From Labilibacter marinus (GTDB lineage Bacteria; Bacteroidota; Bacteroidia; Bacteroidales; Marinilabiliaceae): a DNA stretch of 64,000 nucleotides. The stretch is taken from assembly GCF_001659685.2 (NCBI RefSeq), contig NZ_LXYE02000046.1, forward strand, positions 1-64,000, given 5' to 3'. How positions within the stretch are numbered: position 1 is the stretch's first letter; every line of letters begins with the position of its first letter. This document shows, in pieces, positions 44,764-53,802 of the stretch. The notes beneath the pieces were generated by a model that saw only the letters and a program-made list of their open reading frames with translations, was not told where the DNA came from and ran no database searches. The position numbers and the translations under genes were made by a program.

Positions 44764-46503
44764 ATGAACAAGCAACAAACTAACATGCTCGCATTTTATC
44801 GCAAACTAAATATTCAATACAAAATTTCGATACTGCTAATTGGCTTATCTTTGCTGGTCATCTCTTTAGTATCAGTAGTTTTGGCAGTTCAGTTTCGAAA
44901 TGCACTTGAGGAGCGCATCTTACTTCAATTAAGTTCTATACGACATTTAAAAACAGCGCAGTTAGAGCATGTTTTTAATTCTCATGTGCATGAAATTGAG
45001 ATGATAGCACGAAATCTGGATAACAATTCCTATCTAGATGCATTGGCTGAAGATCAGTTTATACATATCGATTCTGTAGTGAGTACAAATATTCAAGCTG
45101 CTGACGATTCTATTGCTGTATTAGATATTAGTCCGCAGTTTAAGGATGGAAAGATTCATTTAGAATATTCTTATCCCTTAGGTGGCTATGTATATAAGTT
45201 TTATTCTTCATCGCAGCAGATTCAGCAAATATTATTCGAACGAACGGGGATGGGAGAATCGGGTGAGACTTATTTAGTCGGTTCCGATTATTATTTAAGG
45301 ACTATTTCTCGTTTTTATCCAGAAGAGATACCAACTCAGATTTATTCAAAAACAAAAGCTGCTGAATATGCCTTAAATAATACTTCTGGCGGTTTATTGC
45401 ATTTAGATTACCGGCAGGTAGAAGTGTTTAGTTCGTATGGATTGCTTCAGTTTAAAGGTGTAAAATGGGCGGTGTTATCTGAGATAGACAAGCAAGAAGC
45501 ATTTTCTCCCATCAGAGAAATGGCGGATAGGATATTGTTTTTTGCCATTATCATGTTTATGATTTCTTCGGTAATCTCGTATTATATTGCACATCGTTTG
45601 GTTTCGCCTATTATAAAAGCACGAGATATCATCAAGGATATTTCGAGGGGAGAAAAAGCCAAACCACTAGAGTGGAGTTCGCAAGATGAAATGGGAGATA
45701 TGTTTTATGCCATCAACGAACTGGTGAAAGTGAATGATCAGATTATTTATTTCTCAAACCAAATTGCAGAGGGTACTGGTGTGGATGAAATGCAGCCCAG
45801 AGGAGAAGCGGATTTGTTAGTGGCTGCACTTAATAATATGAAGAAGCAGCTAAAGCAACTTAAGCAAAAGGAGCAGCAGTTGCTAAATAAAAATCATCGA
45901 TTATTTGTAGAAGGAGAGGAAAAGGAAAGAGCGCGTTTGTCGCGAGAATTGCATGACAGCATAGCGCCTTTGTTAACCAGTATCCTGCATAAATTACAGC
46001 ATCATTATAACGACTCAAATAAAGAGCATGAAGTGATTCTCATTGTTCGTGATACTATTCAAGAGCTTCGAAAAGTATCGTTTAATTTGATGCCTTCCGT
46101 ACTGAAAGATTTTGGTTTGATTGAGGCCTTACATAGTTTTGTAAAGGTTAATTTTGAAGATCGCGGCACGAAGATTTTTATTGAACATACCAAGGAAGGC
46201 GAGGGTGAGATTTCTAAAGAGGTAGAGTTAAACTTGTTTAGGATCATTCAGGAGGCCATTCATAATGCTATTAAGCACGCCCATGCGCATGAGATTAGAC
46301 TGTCGGTAACTGAGTTTGCCGATCAGATAAATGTATATATTAGTGACGATGGAAAAGGCTTTGATGTAGATAATGTTCCGAAAGGTAGTGGTTTGCAGAA
46401 TATGAAAGAGCGAGTGCGGATTTTTAATGGGCATTGGTTTATACAATCGGGTGCGGAAGGCACAAGTATTGAAATTGAATTTAACAAGCAAAGTAATGAT
46501 TAG
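44764..46503 (+). CDS. NarX/LiaS-type sensor histidine kinase (HisKA_3)
   Basis: A 579-residue membrane kinase. TM1 lies near 20-42, an extracellular sensor region of about 215 residues (Cache-like layout) follows, and TM2 is near 258-278. HAMP covers about 280-330, then a coiled coil. The HisKA_3 box ARLSRELHDSIAPLLTS has H397. The ATPase domain shows NAIKHAHAHEI, DDGKGFD and GSGLQNMKERV. It overlaps the NarL-type regulator gene by 8 bases, so the two form a translationally coupled two-component pair. Confidence 0.94.
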   Translation: MNKQQTNMLAFYRKLNIQYKISILLIGLSLLVISLVSVVLAVQFRNALEERILLQLSSIRHLKTAQLEHVFNSHVHEIEMIARNLDNNSYLDALAEDQFIHIDSVVSTNIQAADDSIAVLDISPQFKDGKIHLEYSYPLGGYVYKFYSSSQQIQQILFERTGMGESGETYLVGSDYYLRTISRFYPEEIPTQIYSKTKAAEYALNNTSGGLLHLDYRQVEVFSSYGLLQFKGVKWAVLSEIDKQEAFSPIREMADRILFFAIIMFMISSVISYYIAHRLVSPIIKARDIIKDISRGEKAKPLEWSSQDEMGDMFYAINELVKVNDQIIYFSNQIAEGTGVDEMQPRGEADLLVAALNNMKKQLKQLKQKEQQLLNKNHRLFVEGEEKERARLSRELHDSIAPLLTSILHKLQHHYNDSNKEHEVILIVRDTIQELRKVSFNLMPSVLKDFGLIEALHSFVKVNFEDRGTKIFIEHTKEGEGEISKEVELNLFRIIQEAIHNAIKHAHAHEIRLSVTEFADQINVYISDDGKGFDVDNVPKGSGLQNMKERVRIFNGHWFIQSGAEGTSIEIEFNKQSND

Positions 46504-47116
46504 AGTGAGCATAACCGACGATCATGACCTGTTTCGTTCAGGTGTAGCATCTTTATTTAATGATATCGATACGATAGAGGTGGTGGCGCAAACAGGTTCG
46601 GGAGAAGAACTTCTGGAGGTTTTAAAGCAGCAGGAGGTGGATGTTGCCTTGGTAGATATATCGATGAAAAAAATGAATGGCTTGGATACGGTAGTGGAAA
46701 TGAAAAAACATCATCCGCATACCAAAGCTATTATGCTGACTATGCACAATGATTCGCCGTACGTTCTTAAAGCCTTGCGTAATGGAGCGTCAGGCTATTT
46801 GTTAAAGGATTGTGATGAGGATGAGTTAATACGTGCTATAGAGGAGGTGCATAAAGGAAAGCGATATGTCAATCAGGAGGTTTCTGAAATTATTCTGGAT
46901 GCTATGCATACCGAAGAAGAAGTCAAATCCTTATCTAATAGAGAAATTGAGATTTTGGTGCTGGTTGCTCAAGGCAAAACAGCTAAGCAAATTGCTCAGG
47001 AATTATTTATTAGTACCCGTACTGTTGAAACGCATCGCCGAAATATGATGAAGAAACTAAAAGCTCAGAATACGGTTGAACTGGTTAATAAAGCCACTAG
47101 CCTGGGGCTTTTATAA
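46496..47116 (+). CDS. NarL/LuxR-family response regulator
   Basis: A 206-residue regulator. The receiver domain carries D8, D9 and phosphoacceptor D54 (LVDISMKKMNG). The LuxR-type helix-turn-helix covers about 140-200: LSNREIEILVLVAQGKTAKQIA, then ISTRTVETHRRNMMKKL. The ATG at 46496 overlaps the kinase stop; longer frames into the kinase gene are not needed. It is the cognate regulator of the upstream kinase. A perfect inverted repeat 18 bases downstream is a candidate binding site. Confidence 0.95.
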   Translation: MIRVSITDDHDLFRSGVASLFNDIDTIEVVAQTGSGEELLEVLKQQEVDVALVDISMKKMNGLDTVVEMKKHHPHTKAIMLTMHNDSPYVLKALRNGASGYLLKDCDEDELIRAIEEVHKGKRYVNQEVSEIILDAMHTEEEVKSLSNREIEILVLVAQGKTAKQIAQELFISTRTVETHRRNMMKKLKAQNTVELVNKATSLGLL

Positions 47117-47133
47117 AAGTTCCTTGAAATATA

Positions 47134-47162
47134 CTACGTAATTATACGTAGGCATATCTACG
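47134..47162. promoter_or_regulatory. Inverted repeat CTACGTA-ATTA-TACGTAG plus a third half-site
   Basis: A perfect 7-bp inverted repeat with a 4-base spacer (47134-47151) is followed by another CTACG at 47158-47162. It lies about 60 bases upstream of the -33 element of the small secreted protein gene and directly after the LuxR-type regulator gene. This fits an activator-binding site; which protein binds is inferred. Confidence 0.5.
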
Positions 47163-47197
47163 CAAAAACCACCTATGATTTTACCTTTTATTACGAA

Positions 47198-47228
47198 TTG
47201 ATGCACATGGTATTACCCACTATTTTTG
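47198..47228 (+). promoter_or_regulatory. Promoter of the small secreted protein gene
   Basis: TTG at 47198-47200, a 20-base spacer and TATTTTTG at 47221-47228. The start codon is at 47259. Confidence 0.55.
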
Positions 47229-47258
47229 AATCAGGTAATAATTTAAAAATGAAACGAT

Positions 47259-47543
47259 ATGAAAAGGGTAATATTAGTATTGGGCATGAGTTTTTTTGTA
47301 GCTAGTTTAAGTTTTGCACAAAATTCAAAAAGAGAGTTTGGTCCTACAGTAAAAAACCAAAAGATCTGGGAAAAGAAAGAAGGTAGTACGGTAGTTACTA
47401 CAGAAAAGGAAAGGTTAACAGGCGGAGCGGCTAAAAATGCTAAGGTTTGGCAGAATAATTCAAAAGACACTGCAGAAGTAGTATTTGGAACAGGTACAAA
47501 ACAGACCAAAAAACTCGCAGAAAAAAGAGCGAACAGAAAATAA
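47259..47543 (+). CDS. Small secreted protein with an internal KN-x-K-x-W repeat
   Basis: A 94-residue protein with a clear signal peptide (MKRVILVLGMSFFVASLSFA, cleavage about 20/21). The mature part is very basic and carries two related segments, KNQKIWEKKEG and KNAKVWQNNSK, about 30 residues apart. No family is recognised. It has its own promoter and terminator and follows the NarX/NarL-like pair with a possible regulator site between, so it may be an output of that system. Confidence 0.75.
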   Translation: MKRVILVLGMSFFVASLSFAQNSKREFGPTVKNQKIWEKKEGSTVVTTEKERLTGGAAKNAKVWQNNSKDTAEVVFGTGTKQTKKLAEKRANRK

Positions 47544-47609
47544 TAAAATGATTTGTAGTAATAATCTTGAGTATGTAATTCTACCTCGAACTCAAGAAGA
47601 TGAAATGTC

Positions 47610-47646
47610 AGGCTATCTTTTATTGGGATAGCCTTTCTTTTGTTTC
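47610..47646 (+). terminator. Terminator of the small secreted protein gene
   Basis: Stem AGGCTATC / GATAGCCT with a 9-base loop, followed by a T-rich tract. Confidence 0.85.
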
Positions 47647-47678
47647 TCATTTTTAGGCAGAGCTAGGGTTGAGGATTG

Positions 47679-50132
47679 TTATTCTTTCGTCATACTCATG
47701 TCATGGTTAACCACATTAACTATTTTGTAACAAGTGCCGATGTGTCCGTTGCTGTCAATTCCTTCAACTTTTATTAATATGGGTGATTCGTCATCCGATG
47801 TGTAAAAGGAAAAGTTTCCAACGCCAGTTGAATCTATATTTACGCTTGGATTCCAATAGAGTGTAGCTCGTAGGTCTTTTTGCTTTGTTTGGTTTACTTC
47901 GTAATTGGGGCTGTAGAATGCACGCGATAGAGAATATCCTCTCAGGTTTTCTACTTTAATTCCATTTACATGAATCTGTTTGTTGGAGATTTCTCCTCTT
48001 TTGGTATAAACAGCAATAGCTCCGTTTCCTCCTTTAAGACCGAATACGGCCAGGTTACTGGCATTTTTTAATATTTCAACCTTATCAATTTCATAAACAG
48101 ACGTAACTCCAAATACTTCTTTATCTACTTCAATACCATCTATTAAAAATAAAGGTTCTCCTCCTCCTCGAATGGATACATTATCTCCAGTAACTAGAAC
48201 GCCTGCTGCCGAGCCCGCCAATAAGTCCCAGATGGTAGAAAAGTTAGGCGTGTCATCGTTAACGCTAATTACGGCATCGGCAAAACTATACATGCGCTGG
48301 TGACCGTCATTCTGATTAATAATGTCTTTTTTGTTTTTAACAATAGTCACTTCGTCTAGTAAATGCTCATATTTTAAAGGATTGTATGCTTTATCCTCCA
48401 TAAGCCTTTGGTATGCTTTCTTGTTAAACTCCTGCTGTAGTTTTTCATCAGGCGTAATAAAATCCTGAAATGTTCTTACATCATCTGGTGTGTTTAAAAA
48501 TGTTTTTACATCAACAATCTCCGTGTTCTTCCATTCATGTTTATTTACACCTTGAAAAAAAGTAGATATGGTATCGGGGAAAAACAACGGGGCAAACTTA
48601 AAAGTTCCATTTTCTTCGGTCGGCGACTGACTGAAACGATTGAAGCCTGCTTGGTTTGACATGATAACGGATACAGTACCTTCTTTTACACCTTTTTTGC
48701 TAAATAATCTTTTAATTCGTCCAGAAATTTCTAGTCCAACTTCTTTTTGATATAACGTGTCGGGGGTAATGCTATCATATTTACTCCAAACATAGTTGCT
48801 CCAACCTTGCGTTAATAGCAATAAGTCTAGTTTTTCGCGAGTAGAAGCGCTGTCGTCTTTAAAGTAGAAGGAAGGATTTTCGATATGGCCTTTCAATTCA
48901 GAATCTAATAAAAGGTACGACTTAATATTTTGCGGATAATCTTCGAGTTGAATATTTTGATTGACACTTAATGCACATGCTGAAATGCTAGCTGTATTAG
49001 AGCGTGCGTAACGAGAATCCTTCAGTTTAATATCTACTTTTTCTCTGGTTATAAAGATGGAATCATTGGCGCTTAATTCTATATTTAAACATTCTTCTTT
49101 ATCTACAAATATTAATCTTTCAGTTATAGGATTCATCTGGTCATCAGCAAGGATTACTCTATTAATACCCATTTTGAATATTGACTTGCGCAGGTTGACC
49201 ATTTTTATAACCCCTTTCATCTTAATAGGAAAAAAGAAAGAGTTGATACCATATGCATTTGAAACTAAGTAATAGGTTTTCTCTTGGTTGGTTGCTGTAT
49301 TATCTCTTAATTTAATATTGTAAATAGAATCATTTAGTGCGGTAAGCGACATCTTAATTTTGTTCTCTGGTTCCGGAACTTTAAATATCTGATTGGGATA
49401 TTTCTTTAGCGTTATGTTATAGTGTCTACCTGATTTTGGTATAAAGCGTACCTTACCCATTCCTGCATGTGTGCTTGCTATCTCCGAAATCAAATTTCCA
49501 CTCCCGTCTTTTAGCCAACCGCTAACCTCAACCGATTGTCCGTTGGCGGAAAGTGCTTTGAATGCCAATGTGCATTTTGAGCCGTAACTTAAGTATCCAC
49601 CTTCAGGTAATATCTGAAAATCAATTTCTCTGGAGATATTATTTGGTGTGACTGAGTTTATAGAATCTTCTATTTGTTCGTATTTTAACTGGGTATTATG
49701 TAATTCTTTAATGAGTATGTTTTTCTCATAATAAAATTCTGAACCATAATTTTGTTGGTATTGCGTATAGGTTCTTAGTTTATATTTTCCTGCAGTCAGA
49801 CTATAGTTGTCAAGTGTAAAATCCGAGTATGTTATTCCATTATGCGCAGCTAGTAAATTACGAACAACACATCTGTTAGAATCATTTACCAATTCTATAT
49901 AAATATTGCGATAACCCTCTGTAAAAATATTGCTGTGGGCATCGGTTAAGGATATCTTAAACCATAAAGTATCGTTTGTTACATAAACGTCACGATCCGA
50001 TTGAAGGTAGATTTTCTCTGCAGGATGTTCTAGCAAGAATGTAGAAAGCTCTTGATTAAAGAGTTTAGGTTGAACTTGTGCTTTTATGGATGAAAAAGAC
50101 AAAAGGGTAAGGGTTACAAAAAGAAATCTCAT
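47679..50132 (-). CDS. Exported MG2-like protein with TonB-receptor plug domain
   Basis: An 817-residue protein with a signal peptide (MRFLFVTLTLLSFSSIKA). The N-terminal part has a macroglobulin MG2-like beta domain (EKIYLQSDRDVYVTNDTLWFKI, YKLRTYTQYQQN). The C-terminal part is a TonB-dependent receptor plug domain near 630-710: GVLVTGDNVSIRGGGEPLFLIDG, then VEILKNASNLAVFGLKGGNGAI. No outer-membrane barrel follows, only about 90 residues. Such MG2-plug proteins occur widely in Bacteroidota but their function is unknown. I preferred the ATG at 50132, which puts the signal peptide at the N-terminus. Confidence 0.82.
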   Translation of the reverse strand: MRFLFVTLTLLSFSSIKAQVQPKLFNQELSTFLLEHPAEKIYLQSDRDVYVTNDTLWFKISLTDAHSNIFTEGYRNIYIELVNDSNRCVVRNLLAAHNGITYSDFTLDNYSLTAGKYKLRTYTQYQQNYGSEFYYEKNILIKELHNTQLKYEQIEDSINSVTPNNISREIDFQILPEGGYLSYGSKCTLAFKALSANGQSVEVSGWLKDGSGNLISEIASTHAGMGKVRFIPKSGRHYNITLKKYPNQIFKVPEPENKIKMSLTALNDSIYNIKLRDNTATNQEKTYYLVSNAYGINSFFFPIKMKGVIKMVNLRKSIFKMGINRVILADDQMNPITERLIFVDKEECLNIELSANDSIFITREKVDIKLKDSRYARSNTASISACALSVNQNIQLEDYPQNIKSYLLLDSELKGHIENPSFYFKDDSASTREKLDLLLLTQGWSNYVWSKYDSITPDTLYQKEVGLEISGRIKRLFSKKGVKEGTVSVIMSNQAGFNRFSQSPTEENGTFKFAPLFFPDTISTFFQGVNKHEWKNTEIVDVKTFLNTPDDVRTFQDFITPDEKLQQEFNKKAYQRLMEDKAYNPLKYEHLLDEVTIVKNKKDIINQNDGHQRMYSFADAVISVNDDTPNFSTIWDLLAGSAAGVLVTGDNVSIRGGGEPLFLIDGIEVDKEVFGVTSVYEIDKVEILKNASNLAVFGLKGGNGAIAVYTKRGEISNKQIHVNGIKVENLRGYSLSRAFYSPNYEVNQTKQKDLRATLYWNPSVNIDSTGVGNFSFYTSDDESPILIKVEGIDSNGHIGTCYKIVNVVNHDMSMTKE

Positions 50133-50566
50133 GTTAGCAGTTTTACTAGGTGTGGCAATAAGTATTTTGTTGTTCAATAATAGTGTAATTTAATATATTA
50201 CACAAGTGCTCTAGATTAAAAAAAGAGGTAATTCGTAGTTGTAAAAGTCGGAATTACATGTAAGTAGCTACAAACCCAATCCAAAATAAACAGTGTTCAA
50301 GTCCCATTTTTCATATATTGTCCTTAATTTCCATTTATATGCTAACTATTTACTAATTTAGCGCAGATTTTTTCTATAAGTTGTCATACGTGTTGTAATG
50401 GCTTGGATTGTCTCTATTACCTATGTGTAAAAAAGGACTAAAATTACAATACGATTTAGTTACCATAGAAAATCAAAATATGAGTACGAAAATACATGAT
50501 GTATGTATTGTGTTAATTGGATAATACTCATTAATTTCGCTGAAAATAAAAAGGCAAATACAACGC
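50133..50566. other. Divergent intergenic region, MG2-plug gene and kdsA
   Basis: About 430 bases holding the promoters of the two divergent transcription units. Apart from the palindrome at 50183-50203 I see no gene, RNA or strong terminator. Confidence 0.4.
50183..50203. promoter_or_regulatory. Inverted repeat GTGTAAT-N7-ATTACAC
   Basis: A perfect 7-bp palindrome with a 7-base A+T spacer, about 50 bases upstream of the MG2-plug start codon. A candidate operator; the regulator is unknown. Confidence 0.4.
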
Positions 50567-51400
50567 ATGAAGAATATAAAAGTTGGCCAACAAGAGTTTG
50601 GCAAAGACAAGCTTTTTTTAATTGCTGGTCCTTGTGTGATTGAAGATGAATCTATCATGATGGAAACAGCTGAAAAGCTAAAAGTAATGGCTGAGAGGCT
50701 AGATCTTCCATTTATTTTTAAATCATCATACATAAAAGATAACAGAAGCTCCGTTGATTTTTATCCAGGCCCAGGTTTGGATGAGGGATTAAAGATGCTT
50801 CAAAAAATAAAAGACACTTTTGATGTGCCCGTTATTTCGGATGTGCATATGGCAACAGAAGTAAAAGCTGCTGCTGAGGTGTTGGATGTTATTCAAATAC
50901 CAGCTTATTTGTGTATGCAAACTTCGTTGGTTACAGAGGCTGCTAAAACAGGAAAGGCTATTAATGTTAAGCATGGTCAGTTTTTAGCACCTGAAAACAT
51001 GATTAAGCCAGTTCAAAAAATTGAACATTTTGGTAATAAAAATATCATGGTAACAGAGCGTGGTTATACATTTGGATATAACGATATGATTGTTGATCCT
51101 CGTAGTTTTTATGAGTTGCAACAAACGGGTTATCCTGTAGTATTTGATATTACGCATTGTATTCGTCGTTACGGTATTCCAAGTTCCGATCCAAATGGCG
51201 GAACACGTCAGTACCTTGGCCCAATTGCTCGTGCAGGGGTTGCTGCTGGAATTGATGGAATATTTATTGAAGGGCATCCTGAGCCTGCAAAAGCACTTTG
51301 TGATGCGGCTAGCCAGTATCCTTTGGATCAGTTAGAGGAGTTTTTAAAGCCTTTAATTGAGATTCACCATATTGAGAAAAAACATAGAACAGAAATTTAA
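50567..51400 (+). CDS. kdsA: 3-deoxy-8-phosphooctulonate synthase
   Basis: Condenses phosphoenolpyruvate with D-arabinose 5-phosphate to Kdo-8-phosphate, the first committed step of Kdo synthesis. At 277 residues it is full-length. Visible signature stretches are IAGPCVIEDE, FIFKSSYIKDNRSS, ISDVHMATEV, NVKHGQFLAPENM and VVFDITHCIRRYG. It starts the Kdo8N gene cluster and is followed at 24 bases by the transaldolase-CBS fusion, which takes the place where kdsD would be expected. Confidence 0.97.
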   Translation: MKNIKVGQQEFGKDKLFLIAGPCVIEDESIMMETAEKLKVMAERLDLPFIFKSSYIKDNRSSVDFYPGPGLDEGLKMLQKIKDTFDVPVISDVHMATEVKAAAEVLDVIQIPAYLCMQTSLVTEAAKTGKAINVKHGQFLAPENMIKPVQKIEHFGNKNIMVTERGYTFGYNDMIVDPRSFYELQQTGYPVVFDITHCIRRYGIPSSDPNGGTRQYLGPIARAGVAAGIDGIFIEGHPEPAKALCDAASQYPLDQLEEFLKPLIEIHHIEKKHRTEI

Positions 51401-51424
51401 TATCACCAAAACAAATATTTTACC

Positions 51425-52447
51425 ATGGAATTATATCTTGATTCTGCTGACATTAATGAAATTGAAGAAGCGTTTAAGTTAGGTTTTATTGATGGTTTAA
51501 CAACCACGCCAACTTTTATGCATAGACACGGTATTACCGATATTGACGGGGCTATTGTAAAGCTTTCGAAAATGGTTCCGGTACTAATGATTGAAGCATT
51601 AGGAGATACTGCTGAAGAGATAGTTGCCGAAGCAAAACGTTTATTAGCTTTAGGTTTAGATAAAAAGAAAACAGTATTTAAAATACCAGCGTCATTAATT
51701 GCTGCCGAAGCCTGTAAAATGCTTCGCGATGAAGATATGATGGTGAATATTCACTTGGTATATAATATTCAACAAGCATATATGGCTATGGCTGCAGGTG
51801 CAACCTATGTTTGTGTATTAGTTGGACGTATGCAAGATCAAGGATATGATGCATTGAAGTTGGTTGATGATTGTGTTAAGTTAGTTGATAAATACAATTA
51901 CAATACTAAAATCATGTTCTCGTCGGTACGTTATCCTGAGCATATTAAAAATGCCATTGAATTAGGTGCGCAGAATATCACCATTCCTTGGAAGATTATG
52001 AAGAATCTAAACAATAATAACTTTACTGAAGTAGGTACGCAGCAGTTTGTTAATCATACGCGCCAAATGACTATGAAGGTAGGTGAGATTGTTGGAAGCA
52101 AAAATCCAACCATTGGGTTAGATGCTAAAGTTACTGATGCTACAGTTGAAATGTCTAAGTTTGGAACAGGAGCGGTATCTGTAGTAGATACTGAAGGTAA
52201 CTTAAAAGGAATCTTTACAGATGGTGATCTTCGTCGTCATATGAACATTGATGGTGAGAAGATTTTGACCATGACAATGAAGGATTTTGAAATGAAAATG
52301 CCTATTACTGTAGATATAGATGATAAGCTTCATACAGCGGTTGGTGTATTCAAGGAGAAACAAATTGATAACATTATTGCAGTTAGCAATGGTAAGCCAG
52401 TTGGAATGGTTGATGTGCAGGATTTAGTAAAGCTTGAGATTTTATAA
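51425..52447 (+). CDS. Transaldolase/FSA-like protein fused to KdsD-like CBS pair
   Basis: A 340-residue two-part protein. Residues 1-215 align by eye with the transaldolase/fructose-6-phosphate aldolase fold: MELYLDSADI, D6, TT at 26-27, and the Schiff-base Lys K86 in VFKIPAS (FSA K85). The FSA Asn28 (TTNPS) is replaced by Thr (TTTPT). VGRMQDQG follows near 135-142. Residues 220-340 are a CBS pair whose segment GIFTDGDLRR near 262-271 and ending VGMVDVQDL look like the CBS part of arabinose-5-phosphate isomerase KdsD. It sits between kdsA and kdnA, in the position of kdsD. The fusion and residues are seen. A role in supplying or regulating arabinose 5-phosphate is inference. Confidence 0.85.
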   Translation: MELYLDSADINEIEEAFKLGFIDGLTTTPTFMHRHGITDIDGAIVKLSKMVPVLMIEALGDTAEEIVAEAKRLLALGLDKKKTVFKIPASLIAAEACKMLRDEDMMVNIHLVYNIQQAYMAMAAGATYVCVLVGRMQDQGYDALKLVDDCVKLVDKYNYNTKIMFSSVRYPEHIKNAIELGAQNITIPWKIMKNLNNNNFTEVGTQQFVNHTRQMTMKVGEIVGSKNPTIGLDAKVTDATVEMSKFGTGAVSVVDTEGNLKGIFTDGDLRRHMNIDGEKILTMTMKDFEMKMPITVDIDDKLHTAVGVFKEKQIDNIIAVSNGKPVGMVDVQDLVKLEIL

Positions 52448-52503
52448 TCTTACTTACAAAGTCTACTATATCCCTTAGGTGGATAACTATATAATATTAT
52501 ATA

Positions 52504-52530
52504 AGGGGTGATTAAGTTTTAATCGCCCCT
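52504..52530. terminator. Strong hairpin between transaldolase-CBS and kdnA
   Basis: Twelve-base stem AGGGGTGATTAA / TTAATCGCCCCT (one G-T pair) with a 3-base loop. No T-run follows, so it may attenuate or protect RNA rather than fully terminate. Confidence 0.55.
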
Positions 52531-52608
52531 ATTGCATTAAAGAAGTCTCACATTTTATTATTCCTTTCTGTCGGTGACGGATTGTTTAATAGTCTAAAAT
52601 AAAATATT

Positions 52609-53790
52609 ATGCCAGGTACAGAATTGTTTGGTAAAGAAGAAAAAGAACAAGTAATGGAAGTCCTTGAAACAGGGATTCTGTTCAGATATAATCATGATGA
52701 GCAGCGTAAAGGAATTTGGAAGGCCAAAGAGCTTGAAAAAGAATTTGCGGAATATCATGGTGCAAAATATTGTCACTTGGTGGCTAGTGGTACCGCTGCT
52801 GATTCAGTTTCATTAGCATCTGTTGGTGTTGGTGCAGGCGATGAGGTAATTGTTCCTCCATTTACATTTATTGCTCCTGTAGAGGCTGTGATTAATTGTG
52901 GTGCCGTTCCTGTGTTTGCTGAAATTGACGAAACGCTTTGTTTGTCGGCTGCATCTATTGAGGCTGCTATTACCCCAAAAACCAAAGCTGTAATGTTAGT
53001 GCATATGGTGGGAGCCATGGCGCAAATTGATGAAATTGTTGAGGTTTGTAAAAAGCACAATATCATTTTAATTGAAGATACTGCCCAAGCCTTAGGTGGA
53101 TCTTATAAAGGAAGAATGTTAGGAACCTTTGGTAAGGTATCTTGTTATTCATTCGATTTCTTTAAATTAATTACAGCTGGTGAAGGTGGTGCTGTAATGA
53201 CCAATGATGAGGATGTATATACTACTGCTCATACATGGTCCGATCATGGTCATAGTCATATCGGAAATAATCGTGGAGCTGAGGAGCATCCAATTTTAGG
53301 AACGAACTATCGTATCAGTGAGCTTCATGCAGCTGTAGGTTTAGCTCAGTTTCGTAAGATTGATTATATCCTTGAAAATCTTCGTGCAAACAAGAAAGTA
53401 TTGAAGGATTATTTGAAGAAATTTCCGCAGGTGGTATTTAGAAATGTGCCTGATGAGGAAGGTGATTCGGCTACGGTATTGAATTTCTTTTTACCAACGC
53501 AAGAGGAGGCTAAAAGCGCTTGTGCTGATTTAGGAGCTGAAGGTGTTGCTGCTGCATATTGGTATGATAATAATTATCACTTCATTAAAAATTGGTGTCA
53601 TCTAAAAGAGTGTAAAGTTGCCGGACCGGTGGGGATGCAGTTTTTGGATAAGCCACAGGATTATAATAATCTTGATTTACCAAAGTCTTACGATTTAATA
53701 GGTCGTTTAGTATCTATTAATATGAATATTGAAATGTCGCCTGAGCAATTAGAAGCTATTTGTAAAGCTTTTGATAAAGTTTTAGCTTAG
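52609..53790 (+). CDS. kdnA: Kdo8N aminotransferase KdnA (DegT/DnrJ/EryC1 family)
   Basis: PLP-dependent sugar aminotransferase, 393 residues, of the DegT/AHBA-synthase family. Visible parts are the N-terminal ASGTAADSVSLASVGVGAGDEVI segment and DTAQALGGSYKGRMLGTFG. The PLP lysine is K186 in FDFFKLITAGEGGAVMTND, and GTNYRISELHAAVGLAQ is also typical. With the adjacent kdnB and kdsB the best match is KdnA, which makes 8-amino-3,8-dideoxy-manno-octulosonate. The family is general, so the substrate comes from context. Confidence 0.88.
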   Translation: MPGTELFGKEEKEQVMEVLETGILFRYNHDEQRKGIWKAKELEKEFAEYHGAKYCHLVASGTAADSVSLASVGVGAGDEVIVPPFTFIAPVEAVINCGAVPVFAEIDETLCLSAASIEAAITPKTKAVMLVHMVGAMAQIDEIVEVCKKHNIILIEDTAQALGGSYKGRMLGTFGKVSCYSFDFFKLITAGEGGAVMTNDEDVYTTAHTWSDHGHSHIGNNRGAEEHPILGTNYRISELHAAVGLAQFRKIDYILENLRANKKVLKDYLKKFPQVVFRNVPDEEGDSATVLNFFLPTQEEAKSACADLGAEGVAAAYWYDNNYHFIKNWCHLKECKVAGPVGMQFLDKPQDYNNLDLPKSYDLIGRLVSINMNIEMSPEQLEAICKAFDKVLA

Positions 53791-53802
53791 TCTAAATAAT
53801 AC

